Origin: Cardinalis cardinalis
Lineage: Eukaryota; Chordata; Aves; Passeriformes; Cardinalidae
Assembly (NCBI GenBank): GCA_014549065.1
Contig: JACDOX010000007.1
Coordinates: 10,523,648 to 10,587,647, forward strand
Reading direction: 5' to 3'
DNA: 64,000 nucleotides
Within the stretch, counting starts at the first letter, position 1. Every line of letters starts with the position of its first letter. The translations under genes were made by a program, and so were the position numbers. This document shows positions 45,708 through 59,779 of this stretch, piece by piece. The notes beneath the pieces are model-generated. The model was not told the DNA's origin, made no database searches, and was given only the letters and a program-made list of their open reading frames with translations.

Positions 45708-48050
45708 TTTCATAAAGGTTTCTTCAGAGAGCTACCTATCCTCCAAACCTCCCTCTTCCCTTTAACTTGGCAGAAAATCATTCCTATCATATCCCAAGTA
45801 GCTCTTGAATCTCTTGCCTGTCTCATTGCTTTGTGTTGGGAAGGGAGAAGGCTACCAAAGTCTTCAGCTAATGACTTCATATTAAAAAAAAAATAAAAAT
45901 TAAAACTCTATACCTATTGCTGCTTGTTAGATGACCTGTAGCAGACCTCTTGTATGTCCCAGGCCGCTTCTTTCATTTTCCTTACTAAGTAGAGACTTCT
46001 AGGTTTATCCTCTGTCCTATCAGACTAAAAACAATATACGTATTTTAAAAAATTTACATACCAAACTAATTATTTTAGTCTTGCTTGCCCTTTATAAACA
46101 GCTATAAACTTACTCCATAATAGTCTAGCTACAGGTGTCACCTGTCAAGCTTTTGGTATTTCAATTGCTTTGAAATCAATGGCTGTAACTCCTTTACTAC
46201 TGGTCTGTTGTTTTTTAAAGGGAAGCTTTCCTAGGAGTGTTTTTATTTTTAAAGTAAATAGAACTAGTAAGTAGTAGTAGTAAGTTAGTAAGTTTTGCTA
46301 AAAAGGGAGTCATTTTTGTTGAAAAGTAATCCTAGGAAAGCTGTTGGCTTTCTTTGCACTCTCATTGCACACAGGCTGTGGAGCACAGAGGGAGCCTGAT
46401 ACAAAGGGGTGGGAGAAGCCTCTGGGTGTGGCAGTGAGGCAGGGAAAGTGTTCTTGTGTCAGGGCAAGAGTTCAGTTTTGGGAAAGAAGGTTCAGGACAT
46501 CCTCCCTGAATAAGCCTAACCTCTGTTCATAGTTAACAAAAGTGCAAACCTGCAAACAAACTAACTAGCAAAACCAGNCCACACCAAGAGCTCTGCCATG
46601 GTTCATTCATGCAGGCCTTTGAAGGAGCACACAGGAATGGCTTGGCATGTCCTGCTCCCCACCTGAGCTTTGCTGGGCCCTAAGNCTGCTCCAGCTTTGG
46701 CTCAGGGCAGGCTCCTCAGGGGCTCCCTTGCTCCTCAGACCACATGTGCTGCTGCTCACTGAGGACAGAGGAGGGAGCCCAGCAGTGACTGATGTGAGCA
46801 TGGGCAATGCAGCTGGCACAGAAGCCTGANGGAGCTGCTGTGTCTGGTCTGGATCCTACCACAGCATCCATCTTATCAGGCTGCCCATCAGAGCTCAGAA
46901 GCAAAGCAAGTGGTTCTGCATTTTGGTTATTTAACCTCCTCTGTTTAGCAGCAGCTAAGCATAAAATCCCACAAGGTTTCAGAAGAAGGTTATTGTGAAT
47001 TAATGGGGCTGTTTTCTTTTGATTTGCAGCCCACAGCATTGATTAGCTCAAGCAAAATATGTCATTGTGACATTTTATCGTCTTCCTTGAAAATGGATCA
47101 AGACAATTAGGAGGCTGGAGAAGCAGGTTACCCCAGCTGCATCCTGCCTCACCAGGGACTCCTACNAAATCTCTTGGCACTTCAGGACTGCTGGTTTGTA
47201 GTTGGGGGTTTTTTGCACATCAGTTTACTATTCATAGTGAATCCAAGAACAATACAGATGGATTTCTGTAGTGCCCATGCCTCACTTTCAAGGAAACAAT
47301 GTGATGATGCATGCAGTGGTTGTTTAATACCCCCATACATCTTTTCCCTCAACAGGTGATGAAGCCATGAGCAGAGCAGCAGCTCTGTGCACTAAAACCC
47401 ACTTGCTGTCCAATCCACCTGGCCTGTCTGCCATCAATTCCTGATGGATAAAACAGGAAGACTGCTTTACTTACTGTTTTCAAAGTGCAAGGTGGTATTC
47501 TGAAAGCTGACCCAAATGATTTCCATCGACATTTCTGTTGGATAAATTGGGCTTTCACAGTTATTGTGGAATCTGCTAGCTATTCACAGGAGTAGAGAAC
47601 TTCTCACCATGAGAAAGAATACTTCCAATAAAAATAATGATTTTTAGTCAATCCAGAAATCATAATGCTTCCTGAATTATATTTTAGCTTTTACCAGGCA
47701 GGCTCTCTTTCCTGACATTGCCCACAGAGAGCAGCAGTCTTCCTCCTACCTTATACCCAGTGAGGAATACTTTGTGTGAGCCTGAGTGGGAGCCCTAGTG
47801 GGCAAGAGAGACTAGTCTAAAAAATGACAAGGTACAGCTTTTATCAGGCCCTCAGTGGCACTTACAGTTAAAACCACTCCAGTATTTTTTTTTATACCTC
47901 ACTTTCATCTCATTTTCCATGAAAACTATTAACAGTGTGACTTTTTTCATCAAGCATTTTCCCTCAGGCTAAAAATTCATTTGCTGCCCTCTTGAAATTC
48001 TTGTTTGTTGGACCTCAGGGGAGAAATGCAATATCTGAGCCTGGGATACT
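45705..48050. other. Intergenic sequence
   Basis: No gene is recognised. A GC-rich patch at 46.6-46.9 kb is open on both strands without a recognisable protein. The segment at 47.02-47.11 kb (AATATGTCATTGTGACATTT) has an inverted-repeat core, ATGTCATTGTGACAT. Confidence 0.55.
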
Positions 48051-48059
48051 GCAGTAGTA

Positions 48060-48310
48060 CATGTACAATATTCTGACAAGAAATTGGAAAGTGAATCTAT
48101 TGTATTTGCATCTCACAGCAGCTGACATTAATGTGCAAAGTTAAAATGAATCCAAGCGATATCATAGATTAATGATCAATACTTANTCAGGTTGTTTACT
48201 TAGAAATCAAATAGGCTAATGATGATTAGTTCTGTCTGGAAATACGCTGGCCTGCAATAAGAAACATTTTTATCTGCTTGCATAAATGAATTATGTCTTG
48301 AAGCGGAGAA
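48060..48310. promoter_or_regulatory. Possible distal conserved non-coding element
   Basis: This island is AT-rich within more GC-rich surroundings. It contains an octamer (ATTTGCAT near 48103), GATTAATGATCAATACTTA, a clustered CTAATGATGATTAG and TTTATCTGCTTGCATAAATG. The density of homeodomain/POU-like words is typical of vertebrate enhancers, but conservation cannot be tested here. Confidence 0.22.
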
Positions 48311-51300
48311 GGGCTTAAAAAGCANACAAATTTTTTCCTTCTAGCTGTATGTATGCTTGTGGAAGCCTCAGAGACAGTTCGTGGTTTTTGTTTTTTTTAA
48401 ACAGCAATAAGTGCTTTGAAAGCTAAGCCTGCTGGAACACTTGTGCCAGCAAAAATTGGAAAGAGGAATGCTGTGAATAGAGCTGATCCAGAGCAGCAGT
48501 TTCAGCCTGGCATGGCCATTACCTGAATTGGCTGCTGAGCAGCACAGGCCCTTGTCCCTGCATTTATACAAGTGCTGAGTTGCTCCCCAGAGCCNGTGAG
48601 TGGGAATTGAGAGCCCTTGTGTTCCCTCTCCTTCCCCCTTTCCTTTCCCTGGTTTCTAGATGTACACAGTGCCTTGAGACAGCAGGGGTGCATGTGTATC
48701 CTGAGGCAGCAGATGGGGGGGTTCACAAAATCCCTTAGGGCTACTTATTTTCCAGCCTCTGTGCACTTTGTGCCTGAAACTAAAATAACACTGGAGAAAA
48801 CATCTGCAGCTTGTCAGAGCAGAGAGATGAGCAGCCCCCACAGCAGTATGGCACCCATTAAATGGATGCTCAGGCAGCCCAGGCTACAATGTGTCCTCAG
48901 ATGAGCATTTTCCCATCCAGTGGAGTGGGATGACATTTTCCCAGCTACAGCTGGCGCCCAGGTGGATTCAGCAGCTCTTACAAAGGGACTTGCCAGGATT
49001 TAACTCAGCCAACTCTCTGGTTAGAGAGGAACAAGGAAAGGAGAGGCAAGGCACTCTGGGCCAGTGCACGAAGCAGAGCTGCAGCAAGGCCAGGCTCATC
49101 CCCTCTGCCAGGGGCAGAAGTGACTCCANGAGGGTGCCCATGAAATGCTGCCAGCAGGTGCCTGAGCCTGGTGTCTGTAGTGTTTCACTCCTGGGAAGCT
49201 CCTCAGCAGCAGTCAGTGGTGGGATAGGCAGGGGAGGGCAGGGCATGAGCAGGGCCACTGGCACCTGGTGCACGTCAGAATCCTGCTGGGAAATGGTCCC
49301 AGATTTCAAAGCCTGTGAGTGAGGAGAGCACAGGTTTGCTGCTCACGAGGATGGTTTCCGAGAGCGGAGGCTGCCTGGAAGGAGGGAAGNGCTGGCACTG
49401 CAGGCAGTGTTGGGGATGTTGCTATGGCCACCAGTGAAGTGGAGAGGGGGGGCAGGCAGGAGTGCAGAGTGCTGGTGATGGCAGCTGCAAAGCAAACCTC
49501 TATTAATCATCTTAGGCATAGTCCCTGCTGATCAGCAGCANGGAGCAGCNCAGCCTCCAGCTGAAACCTCTGACAAAGTTCTGCTGCTGCTTTGCTGCAT
49601 GTGAGCACAGCACCCGTGCTGCTGGAGCAGAAGTGTAAAGAATGTGTGTGAGTGTGTGCATGGTCTGTGTCTGCATCTGCTGCTGCAGTGTTGAAGGGGA
49701 ATTTAGTTAATAACAGAAGCTGTGCAGAATTTTTTGCCTCCTTTGGTCCTCTGAAAGGTGCTGCTAGCCAAGTTGGTACAGTCTCTGCTACAGTGCACTG
49801 GGCTTGCATGTAGCTGGAAAAATNTTTTCCATTCCCATGTATTATTCACTGTAAGATTTGAATATTTTATCTAAGGCAGGTTCTTGATATTCACTTACAC
49901 TCACTTTCTCTTTCTTTCCCTTTCCTCCTCCACAGCCCAGAGAACAACTTAGGTGAAAATACAAAGTCAGTATCTAACTTGTCTCCTGCAAGCAAGGAGA
50001 GTGAGAGATGCTGATGGAAGCTGGCTGTAATTGAAAATAACTGCTGTATGGAGAAGGCAAGGCTGAGAGAGATGTAAAAAGCCCTTGCTGCTTGCTTCGG
50101 TGCTTAGAAATATGTGGATAATTTATTCTTGGGATAAGAGGTGCCACTGTTGAAGAAAGGGATGCAGGCAGCAGAAACCTCTTCTCTGGGGGCTTTTCCT
50201 GCATTAAGTATCCTTTAATTTCTATTTCTGCTGCACTTAACATTTTGGAATGTAACAGGGGACACGTGCTCAAGTTTAAGAATGGTGGCTGACAGGTGAC
50301 ACATCTCTCTAGAGCTACAGCTGTAAACCTGCTGGGTTCTGTAGTGCTTGAGAGAGAACTCTGTCACCATCCCATGTGTGGCTGTACACACCACTTGATC
50401 CTGTGTAATCATGAGAATTTCTAAGTGGGAAATACCTCTTGTTGTGCCAAATTGCCTTGCCATTTCTCATTGCAAAATCTTCCCTGCAACCATGGATGAG
50501 CAAAGGGGGTTCTCAGACAGCTCAGTCAGTAGGTTTTACAGATGTTATGTGGTCTCTGCCACTTAATGTCATGGCTTAGTTTATTCAAGTGCAAGGCTAG
50601 AACAAGCAAATAACCCCTGGAAAGCCCTGCAAGTGGCCAGCTCTAATCAGCAAGGTGGTCATGGGTTCATCTCAAAGCTCTTCAGCTGGAAGCTGTGTCC
50701 TTAGGAAAGGAAGGGATCTCAGAGGATGCCTAATCTTACATGTGGCTTGAGTCTTCCTAACAACCTCCAAGCAAATTCCCAGAGAAATCCCAGCATTGTG
50801 GAAGTCAAATGGCTTCAAAAAAGAGGAGAGGTCTTTTTGAGTCCTGAGACAGACCTTTCATGGTTTTGTTAGTCAGGATGTTCAGAACAGAAATATTCTG
50901 CTTTGAGAACTTGGGCTTTGTGCTCTTACTGGGGCTGATGCTGTTCTGATAGACAAAGAGCAATCACCATCATTTCTGCAGTATCCAGGACAGATTTCCC
51001 TCCACTGACATTGGCAGATGTCACTGGTGGGTTTGCTGACTTGATGCTAGTGGAGAAAACCCAACTGTTTCTTTTTCATCCTATGTAGAANCAGTGAGCC
51101 TTTTAAAATGCAGTTTTTCTGGCTATAATGTGCCAGCTAGACAAATATTCTGTGCCCTCCCCTCTCCACTGACACCTTGCTGGGGATGAAGATTTGCTCT
51201 GTTTAGTTTGGTGAATAAATTGAAGGGGTGTAATCTTCTTTGCTCACTGATTTTTCTCATCTCCATGACTTTTGTTGTGGCAGCTGGTCTTTTGGAACAT

Positions 51301-54300
51301 TCAGAATTTTGAATTACAGCAGTTATCAGGTGTTCAAACTGCAAGGTCAGCTCACTACTGAAGAGCCAAACTGGTCTTTGGGTTTTCCTTAACTGGGGAG
51401 TGCCAACCTCTCTTTTGTAGCAGAGGTGGTTGCTTGCAGGAAATAACTCACCAATAACTCAAAAATAACNTGAGAGNTTGCATCACTCTTTTCCACACAG
51501 NACATCCTCTACTCCCATTATTTCTCTCAGGCACTGGGATAATAATTTCTTCTTTTCTGACNTTTTAAGTCTCCCTTCTCTCAGCAGACCCAAAAGAAGT
51601 TCAACACAACGTGCTGATACTCTGTGCTCTCCTTAAAATTCACAATGCTGACTAGCCAAGCAGCTGTACAAGGAATGAAACACAGNTCCTCAGCGCTGGG
51701 AAACGTGATCATGGGACTTTTTGTAGTTACAAACTCTTTCACTCCCAAGCTGCCCTCGTGCTGCAGCTGTACAAGTGGTTTCAAGCTTCCCTGTATAAAC
51801 GCTCTTGGTTTTTCTAATTGGAAAGGATTGTGATGAAGAGCTGAATGTTGCAATNGCCTTTCACAGAAGCACAAATAACCTTTTAGAGGACAAGTAACCC
51901 ATGGCAGGATTGAAAAGCTGATGTGTTGTCCTTGTGCAGTCCCAGNTAAGTGTAAGGAGTCCTAGCAAACGTGTCAGCTTTTTCACTTGAAANAAAACCT
52001 TGTCCTTTTCCACCTGGCACTGAGCCAAACTGTAGCAAACCTTTNCTTTACCTTTCTACTGAAGCAGACCAGATTATCAGCTGCTCAGAGCCCATCTTCT
52101 TTTATTTATATGCATTTACTAACTTTAGAGCCAAGGTCATCTCAAACTGTGTAAAAAGAAACCTCTTCTGAAAGAAATTTCATTTCTTTGAGCCCAGAAG
52201 GTGGCTCAAAGAAATTGTGGTTTTGAAGGGTTTCTGTCAAAATACAGGTAATAAACCTACCAGCAAGCACCCACAATCACGAAAATATTTCTTTCAAAAT
52301 GAGAATCCTTTATTTAAAAAAGAAAGAAAGAAAAAATTTATTAAAAAGCTCCAATCACTAACAGTACAATATTTTTTTGAAGATTAAAANCTTGCTCATT
52401 AGAAATAGGCAATCTAACAGGGCCACCTAGTGATANCCCTATAGACAAGAGCCATAGCAGATCCCAGCCTAATCTCCAACCTTCTCCCTGCAGATGAGGA
52501 GGAACCAAGAAGGACATGCTGGTCCCTGTGTTCCCAGGCACTCTGGAGTCCCANTCAGAAACTGGCCTCAGAGATCTCTTTACAATATCTTGGCTCAAAC
52601 AGAGCACCTGGTCTGGATGGAATAGTGCTGTTTCTAGGGAGAGGAAGCCAATCATGGGTCTTATGAAAGAACCTGCACCAGAACCCACCTCCCAAAGCTC
52701 AAGATAATACTTTCTCTAGAAAGGAAGGTTACCACATTGTTCCAAGGCAAAATTGTGACTAAATCCAGGTGCTTTTATACTTTCTTCCCTTTTTTTTTAA
52801 GGCTTTCTGGCAAACCATATAACCAATAATACTTTGTTGCTTTTTGCTGCCTGATTTCTCTGTGCCTGTAAGGGCAGTGTGGTCAGCACACTGCCGGCTG
52901 CAGCTTTGCGTGAAAAGCTTGGCACTTAGCTATGCTTCAAGGAAAGCCCTTTATTTCTCCTATGAATCCCCCAGCAGCCAGACGCACTTCACCTCCTGAC
53001 TCACAAAACTGTAAGTGTGACAGGATTGATGCCCAAGGAAGAAGCCTTGAGACAGCAGAGTGAAAACATTGAGCAGATTCTCTGGTTTCTCCTGGAACTC
53101 CCACAAGGGCTGTTTGGCTTGACACTGTGGTCAGTTTTGTGGGAATACAGGTGGGTAAAATCACCCTGGCTGCCCACCCTCAGCATTTTTGGAAGGTCAG
53201 TTATGAGCCCATTCCATGACTTAGCTGAGGACAGGCCATGAGGTCTTTGCAGAAGTTGGTCTAAGAGATCTTCAATATGTATTTTCTGCTAGGAAAAAGC
53301 TAGGCCAGGTCAGCTGAGGCAATCTTCTTCTGGCAGCCCACTGTTTCCTGGGACTGTGGGAATGTGTGCATGTTTTCCAAGGAGCAAATTTGGTTTCAGT
53401 GATCATCTGATGAAGCCCACGCTTCATGTGCAAGCTGCCTTCATCAAGCACCACCAAGGACTTGCAGTGCCTATACTGAGATCTGGCAGGGGCTCTGCCA
53501 GGGGTTCCTCCTGCTCTGATGGGTCATGGGGCTTTCTTTGGCAACAGGAGGAAGCCCTGATGACAGTTTATCACATCATCATCGAGGTTGATGAAATTCA
53601 TTCAGCTCTCCTTGTGCTGGCTGTTACATTCCTTTTTTCTGTGACTCACAGTTCAAATAGCACAGGTCTGTGTGGGTCACATTTGCACATAACTTGTACA
53701 GATTTGTAAGTGCAAAGACATATGTGCCCTGGGCTTTATTTGAACGTGCTTTTACTTCTGGGCAAATTGAAATTAAACAGTCTTCAGAGTTTCTTGCTCC
53801 ACAAGAAGGCAGAATCTCAAAAAATGAGCAGTTTCACTCCGTGCTCTCTTTGCCTTGTTACCCTAATATTTGCAGAGGAGTATTATGTTTGATCAGACAT
53901 TTTTCATTACTTAGAACAAAATCTTCACTAGTAAATATTTAAAGAGAATTTTTCTTTTTTTTTTTTTTAATCTGAGTTTTNGTCCTAGAAAGACATGATA
54001 ATATCCCTTCTGTTTCCCAATGCCATGGAAAATGCACAGTCACCATTTGTCNTGTAGGACAGTGGAGCAGCAGAGATGATGCTGACTGATTCACTCAGCC
54101 CTGGTTCAACAGCAGTGTCAGGCAAATGGCCAGGACCCTGACTCTGTGGCCTGCTCTAGGAGCTGGAGCAAGACTCTGGGTTGTGAATGGTATGGGTCCC
54201 ATCAAGTCCTCCTAAAGAATAACATTTTGCATGATTTCTGGAAAATCATGCATCTGGCCAGCTGTTGCACAGCATGCTTCTCTTTTCAGTCTCTTGCATG

Positions 54301-57300
54301 TAGGAACTGCTGCATCTGGACTCTGGGATCTCAGAGTTACCTGAGCATGTCCAGGGTGTGCTGCAACCCTCAGGTGCCACACAGCTAAAAACAAGCAGCA
54401 GTCACAACTTCTCCTCTTAAGGGTTTTACTGGGGCACCCAATACCCAACATCCACAATATTCTAAATACCAATGTAGTAACTCAGATACATGATCCCAGA
54501 TCAGCTTCAAATATTTTGTATCAGAGCAACGTAAGCTGATTACTTTTTTCTCAATTCATCCAGCTTTATTTCTTCTAGGTAAGCAGAATTGCAAGAGCTG
54601 GATTTGATATTTAGCTGACTAAGTTCCACAAAGCCTGATGAGGTTAATGCAAATGAGGTGCATGGATTGTANCCATCCCTGCAGAGTGAAAGATGGCAAT
54701 GTGGCATATCACAACTATGAGGGGTAGGGAAATCACCACATTGCTGGAGTCCTGTGCATCTCCCAGGTCCATAAAGAGTCCAAGCAGAGGTTAAGACCTA
54801 TAAATTCCAAAGCAGACAAGGACTTTGAGTGTGTTACAAATTGGCCATGAAATGCTTCTCTTACAGTGGTTTTACTCATGAACATCACAGCTGTTTTTTT
54901 CAGTGTCAATAGGAGATATTGCTCCTGGACTGCTGCTGTTTATGTGGCAAGACAAAACTGAGCCATTTGTGCAGAGGGATGTTCTGCAGTGCTGCAGCTG
55001 CCNCAGGGAAACTCTGGCTGCACCAGGAGAGAATGCACTGCATGGTGGGCTGTGCAGAGGAGAGTGGAGCATGTATTCCTGTGAGACATCTTGGCATTGT
55101 ATCATAAATGAGCTACTGGACTGGAACACTTGGATTTAAAGCCATTCACTCAAGCACAGCTTCCTTTCTCTCGGAGCAGGCAGCTGTTCNGGGTCTGCCA
55201 CAGCAGCACACCAGCCTTGCAGCAAGATGCCATGCTGTGGCTGCTGGTGGAAGGGCTGATGGATGTGTCCTGCTCTGCTGCAGGTGTGCTTGGTAACTCC
55301 AAAAAAGCAGCAAAGTCAGCAGCCAGCAATGCCTGGAACTTGGACAGAATGCCAGCAGGGCACCTGGCTGGGTGTGAGGGGAAGGCAGGTGGGCAGCAAT
55401 GGAGAGCTGNGACTCCTCTTGGCTGAGGTGGCGTTTCCCCAGAGCTCCTGCCCATCCACTCACCCTGTGTCTGTTCTTCCACCAGCAGCCAGAGAGGTCA
55501 GGCCTTGAGTATGGATACACACCAAGGCTTTCCTGCACCTACCCCTCTTGTCACAGCAAAGATTGGGGATTTTGCCTGCCACACTCTGAAACTATTTGAG
55601 AGACACAGATGCTATCAAAGCTCTCTTTGCTAATGGAGGNTGGTCTGTGCTCCTATGTTGCCTTCTGAAAGAGTCTTGATTTGACACCCAAGGAGTTACA
55701 AGAGTGTCATGCTGATCTCTTTCTGTTGCTGTGACACCTTGAAAATAGGCTAACAAGGTCANGCTAATTTTGCCTCTTATAGTCAAATAGTCAGGGTTTC
55801 TTATAAAGCTGTACATGCCATTTTATAAAAGTCTGAATGACTTCATTAGGCTGAGAGGTCTTTCTGTGGCAATTATGCCAGGGAAATTGCAGACTCTTCT
55901 TTGCATGTATGGCACAGTAGAGTTGTGGGGTAGGAAAGGATGTGCTACAGGTCACCCAGTATGCTAAATTACTCTGGGCAGGCCACACCAGCAAAACCAG
56001 TACCATTTTATTGACAGCCCATCTGACCTGCTGTCCTGGGTACAACATCAGCTGGCTTTGNCACCCAGATATTGCAGAGTTGCAGCTTCTCTCCCTACAT
56101 TTCTTGTGACACACCAGAGTTTATTGCACAGAGGTCACCTGGGGGAGCAGCCACAGATGAGGAGCAGGGGAGAAGCAGGAGGTCAGCAGCACTCATTGCT
56201 TCAGGAGCTTCTGCCCCAACCCTAGCAGGACTGAGTGACCAGTTTGCCCCAAGTAAACTGGGATATGACTTTTCACAGGGCANCTCTAACCCAGAATACA
56301 TGGCTGGGTTTGTAAGCAGAGAGATTCAAAGGAAATAAACCCTTTGAAGCAACCTGTCCAACCCATTCTGAATGCATGTGTGTATGTGAGGGTTGCTGGC
56401 TTTTCCTTTTTCTTCTCTTCAGATTGGTGTGTGTGAAAATAGAAAAAAACCCTCCATCCCTAAACACAATTAGCCTTAATATTCAAGAGCTAAAAATCTG
56501 NCCCCACTCAAACCTGTGAGATGCTTTCAGCTTACTGAGGCCTCCCTGGCCCAGTGAATCAGANTGTAAAACATGTGGCCAGTGAGAGTGCACAGCATAG
56601 ATCAGTGTTCCTGATGTTTCTCCCTGCTGCTTGCAGGTGTTGNTTCACATCCTCATCCTTGTGCCTGTGCAGATGAGCCTGGCATTGCCAGTCAAACCCA
56701 GGATTTCCAAGCAGTTTGTGAAAAGGGGCAGAGCTGTTTTTCCAGGGGAAGGAAACAATGGAAAATGAGCAATAAGTCAGTGGTTTGACCTTGCACTGAC
56801 TGAGTGGCCCTGACTCCCAGTGTTCAGAAGCGAAACATGAAAAACTTTTTTTTCACAGGTCATAGAGTAATTGCAAAGAAAAGAAAAATCCTGCCAGCCT
56901 AAAGCAGGTGGGAAGATGTTCAGGCCTTGGCTGCCATCCCCCTGCTACCACATCCAGTGGGCAGCCCCATCTGGAATCCAGTCAGTGGGAAAGGGCTTGA
57001 AAGGGCTTGAAAATGTGTTTGTTTGGCAAAGAGCCCCAGCTCCAACAGACACTGNAAGAGCTGCTCACCTGCAGGAATCACACCCCTTTTGCTTCCTTCT
57101 CTCACTACAAAGTCATGTCCAGGACATAACCAAAGTTTTGATTTCTCAGGTAAAAATTACCAGGTTTTGATTTGTACTTTTACCCTTTCCCTTTTGGATT
57201 TTACCTGNAATGCTTTCACATGCTGCTTTTACAACACAGATATACAAAAGATAAAACAGGATAGGAAGAAAAAAATACCAGGAATGTGGTCGAAATCACC

Positions 57301-59737
57301 TTTGTGGAAGCAAAGATCTAGATCAACAGTATTGCACACAGCAGTAAAATATANTAGATGGTTGCATTTGATGGAAAAGTATTTTCATTCAGCCATTCAG
57401 CAGAGTGAGTCCAATGTCAATAAAAACAGTAATTCAGAAAATAATTTCCCTTACTATGTTTGGAAGCTGATGTGCACACTCATATAAATGTGTGTGTGTG
57501 TTGACTCTATGCCTCATACACCAGTGCTTGATTTTATTACTGCCTTTCAGCTGCACATTAGCTCTTTGCTTCATTTTCTAATTAATCGGCATCTGCAAAN
57601 GTCTTGAACATGTTATTCATCTTTTCTAGTCACCCATGGAGATGTTAAATGGAAGCCATCCTGAGGAAGGTTCCTCCCTGAAAGCTTTTGCCATATCCCT
57701 GCTGACCAGAGGACTTTGACTTTAGAGGCAGATGGCTGAACCTTCCCTCTGGCCATCACATTTGTGGGTGACAAAGTAAACTTCTCCCAAAAAGCTGCTT
57801 TCCCACATCTCTTCCCTCAGCATCCTGGGCACTCTGAACCTTCCTGAGTCTGACAGAGCTCAGCATTAGAAATTTTCAGGCAGCATTGATGCTTTACCTT
57901 TCTCTGAAGAGAGAACAAAGTGTGTTTCGGTGCTTTGCTGGGTGGGGGTGTAAAGTTTGCTGCAACTACTCATTTAATTTGATTTCTTTAAAAAACTTAT
58001 GTTGTGTGCTGACACCTACCACACCCAAGCAAGGCTATTCTTTTATATTGTCAGCATTTAAAGCCACATGTCCTGGAGTAGCCTGTTTAAAAAAAAGTGG
58101 TTTATATCAGCCCAACTTCTTGTGGAACTCACACACTTATCCTGAGATACCTTCAAATTCTGCCATAGCTATATTGCTCAAAAGAAGATAAACAGAATTT
58201 GAATGATTAGCTAGATACCAGCTCACTTGTCTGATGAGCCTTTCTATTGTCTGTAACATTTTGTTTCCTTTTAAAATTTTTGTGTGTGTGCGTGTGTGTT
58301 TGGTTCTCTTTTGGTTTTTGGAGGTTTTTTTTGCCACTGGCAGATTGTCCAGAGATTGGTACTAAATTCTTTATTAAAATATAGTGATATCTCTTCTGAA
58401 TTGATGCACTCAATTCAGTATCTAGAATTGTTTGAAAACAGCTCAAACTGCATGCCTTCAATGTGATGACATTTNGTCTGGTTTTCCACCTTTCTCCAGT
58501 TTCCTCTGGAATGCATCCCAAATAGCTCAGTGTCATCAGCAAATCTTGGAANTGGAACTCAGTTTCAAACAGTGGAGAACTGTTCATGGAGCTCGGTGTG
58601 TTCCTGCCTGCTTTTATTTCAAGCACTCATGTAATGTTTAATTGAGACCAACACAACTTCATTTTTAAGCCAGTGTTAAGGTATTGATGCTAAACTGTGA
58701 AGGCCTCATGCAGCTCTGTTATCTTCTGTATCCATGAACCCCGGTCCCANGCAAAAGACTCAAATATTTCTTGAGTGGACACCATCTCCTGTGCTGCTGA
58801 ACAGGCTGCTGGCCCTGCCTTGTTCCTGGAGCCTGGTCTTCCTGTTGCATAAAACATTTGCAGATTTCAAAATCAGTTTAAGAAATATTTCTGTTATTTT
58901 TTCTAATCCTTAAACCAGTATCCTGGGGCTTTGCCTAGATTGCAAATATCAAAGAGCTGATTGAAACACTCTGGACTCTCCTGACCTCATAAGGAAAGCT
59001 CTGTAATCCTTTTGTTATGCAGGCATTAGTTTCTCCTGAGCTATGATGATTTATGGACAGGAGAGGATNATTTTATGTGTGAAAAGCTGCATAGTTTTTT
59101 TCAGGAGGCAGAAGTTCCTTTGGATCTTATCATGTGGCTGGTGGCNGGGTTTGTCACAGCAGTGCTACTCCTCACGGGCTGCAGAGTCTCCCTGCTGTCC
59201 ATGCATCCAGCCTCCTGCTGTGATTGCCAGGTCCTGACTGCCTCTTAGGGGGCTGGATTTCCCAAACACACACGCCCTAGGTGTGGCTGGTGCAGCCAGA
59301 GAAGAGCCAGAGAAGCTGGTGTTTATGCACAGGTAAGTCCCTGTTTGTTCCCAGCCAGGTGCAAGACTGTATGAAGCAGCCAGGGTGGTAGGCTCCTCTC
59401 ACACTCTGTTTTCAGGAACAGGCTGGAGCACAGCAGCTTTTGGCACTTGTCCCCAGGTCAGTCTGGCCTGTGGCATGGGAAGAGCAGCCTGGGCTCAGAA
59501 GTGATAGCCAGGAANGGCCAACATTTTCATTGCCCTGCAGTCCCCTTCCATAGGCATCACATGTTGTGTGTTGAGCATCCCTATCCTAAAAAGAAATATC
59601 TCCCTATCAGTGCATTGTGGTGATTGGGAAAAAAAAAAAAAGAGGGGGAGGGAAAGGAAAAAAGCAGCCCAGATCTGTGTGAAAATGCTATGTAAATTAT
59701 GACCTCTCATCCCAAGTAAAGCAGTCTTGACCCAGAG
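48311..59737. other. Intergenic sequence
   Basis: About 11.4 kb without a recognised gene. The longer open frames (for example 143 codons at 48891, 130 codons at 55146 on the minus strand and 154 codons at 57023) contain Ns, overlap frames on the other strand and show no family motif. There are short purine repeats (GAAA) at 52320-52335 and T-runs at 53950-53970. CR1-like words at 58515-58550 are too weak to call. Confidence 0.5.
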
Positions 59738-59779
59738 AATTTAATTTAATTTAATTTAATTTAATTTAATTTAATTAAT
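59738..59779 (+). repeat. (AATTT)n microsatellite
   Basis: About eight copies of the pentanucleotide AATTT/TTTAA, the last one degenerating to TTAATTAATT. It follows an A-run and a purine-rich stretch at 59628-59660. Confidence 0.95.

Noticed and set aside
48891..49322. 143-codon plus-strand frame with a minus-strand partner of 113 codons
   Set aside because: There is no domain, it contains Ns, and it lies in a G-rich stretch with many CAG/CTG words. There is no evidence of a gene.
54640..54660. Octamer motif ATGCAAAT
   Set aside because: A single 8-base word without clustered partner motifs is expected by chance in 64 kb.
58490..58650. Possible CR1 internal fragment (CAGTGTCATCAGCAAATCTT)
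   Set aside because: Only one short word matches the usual CR1 text and the flanks do not continue the element.
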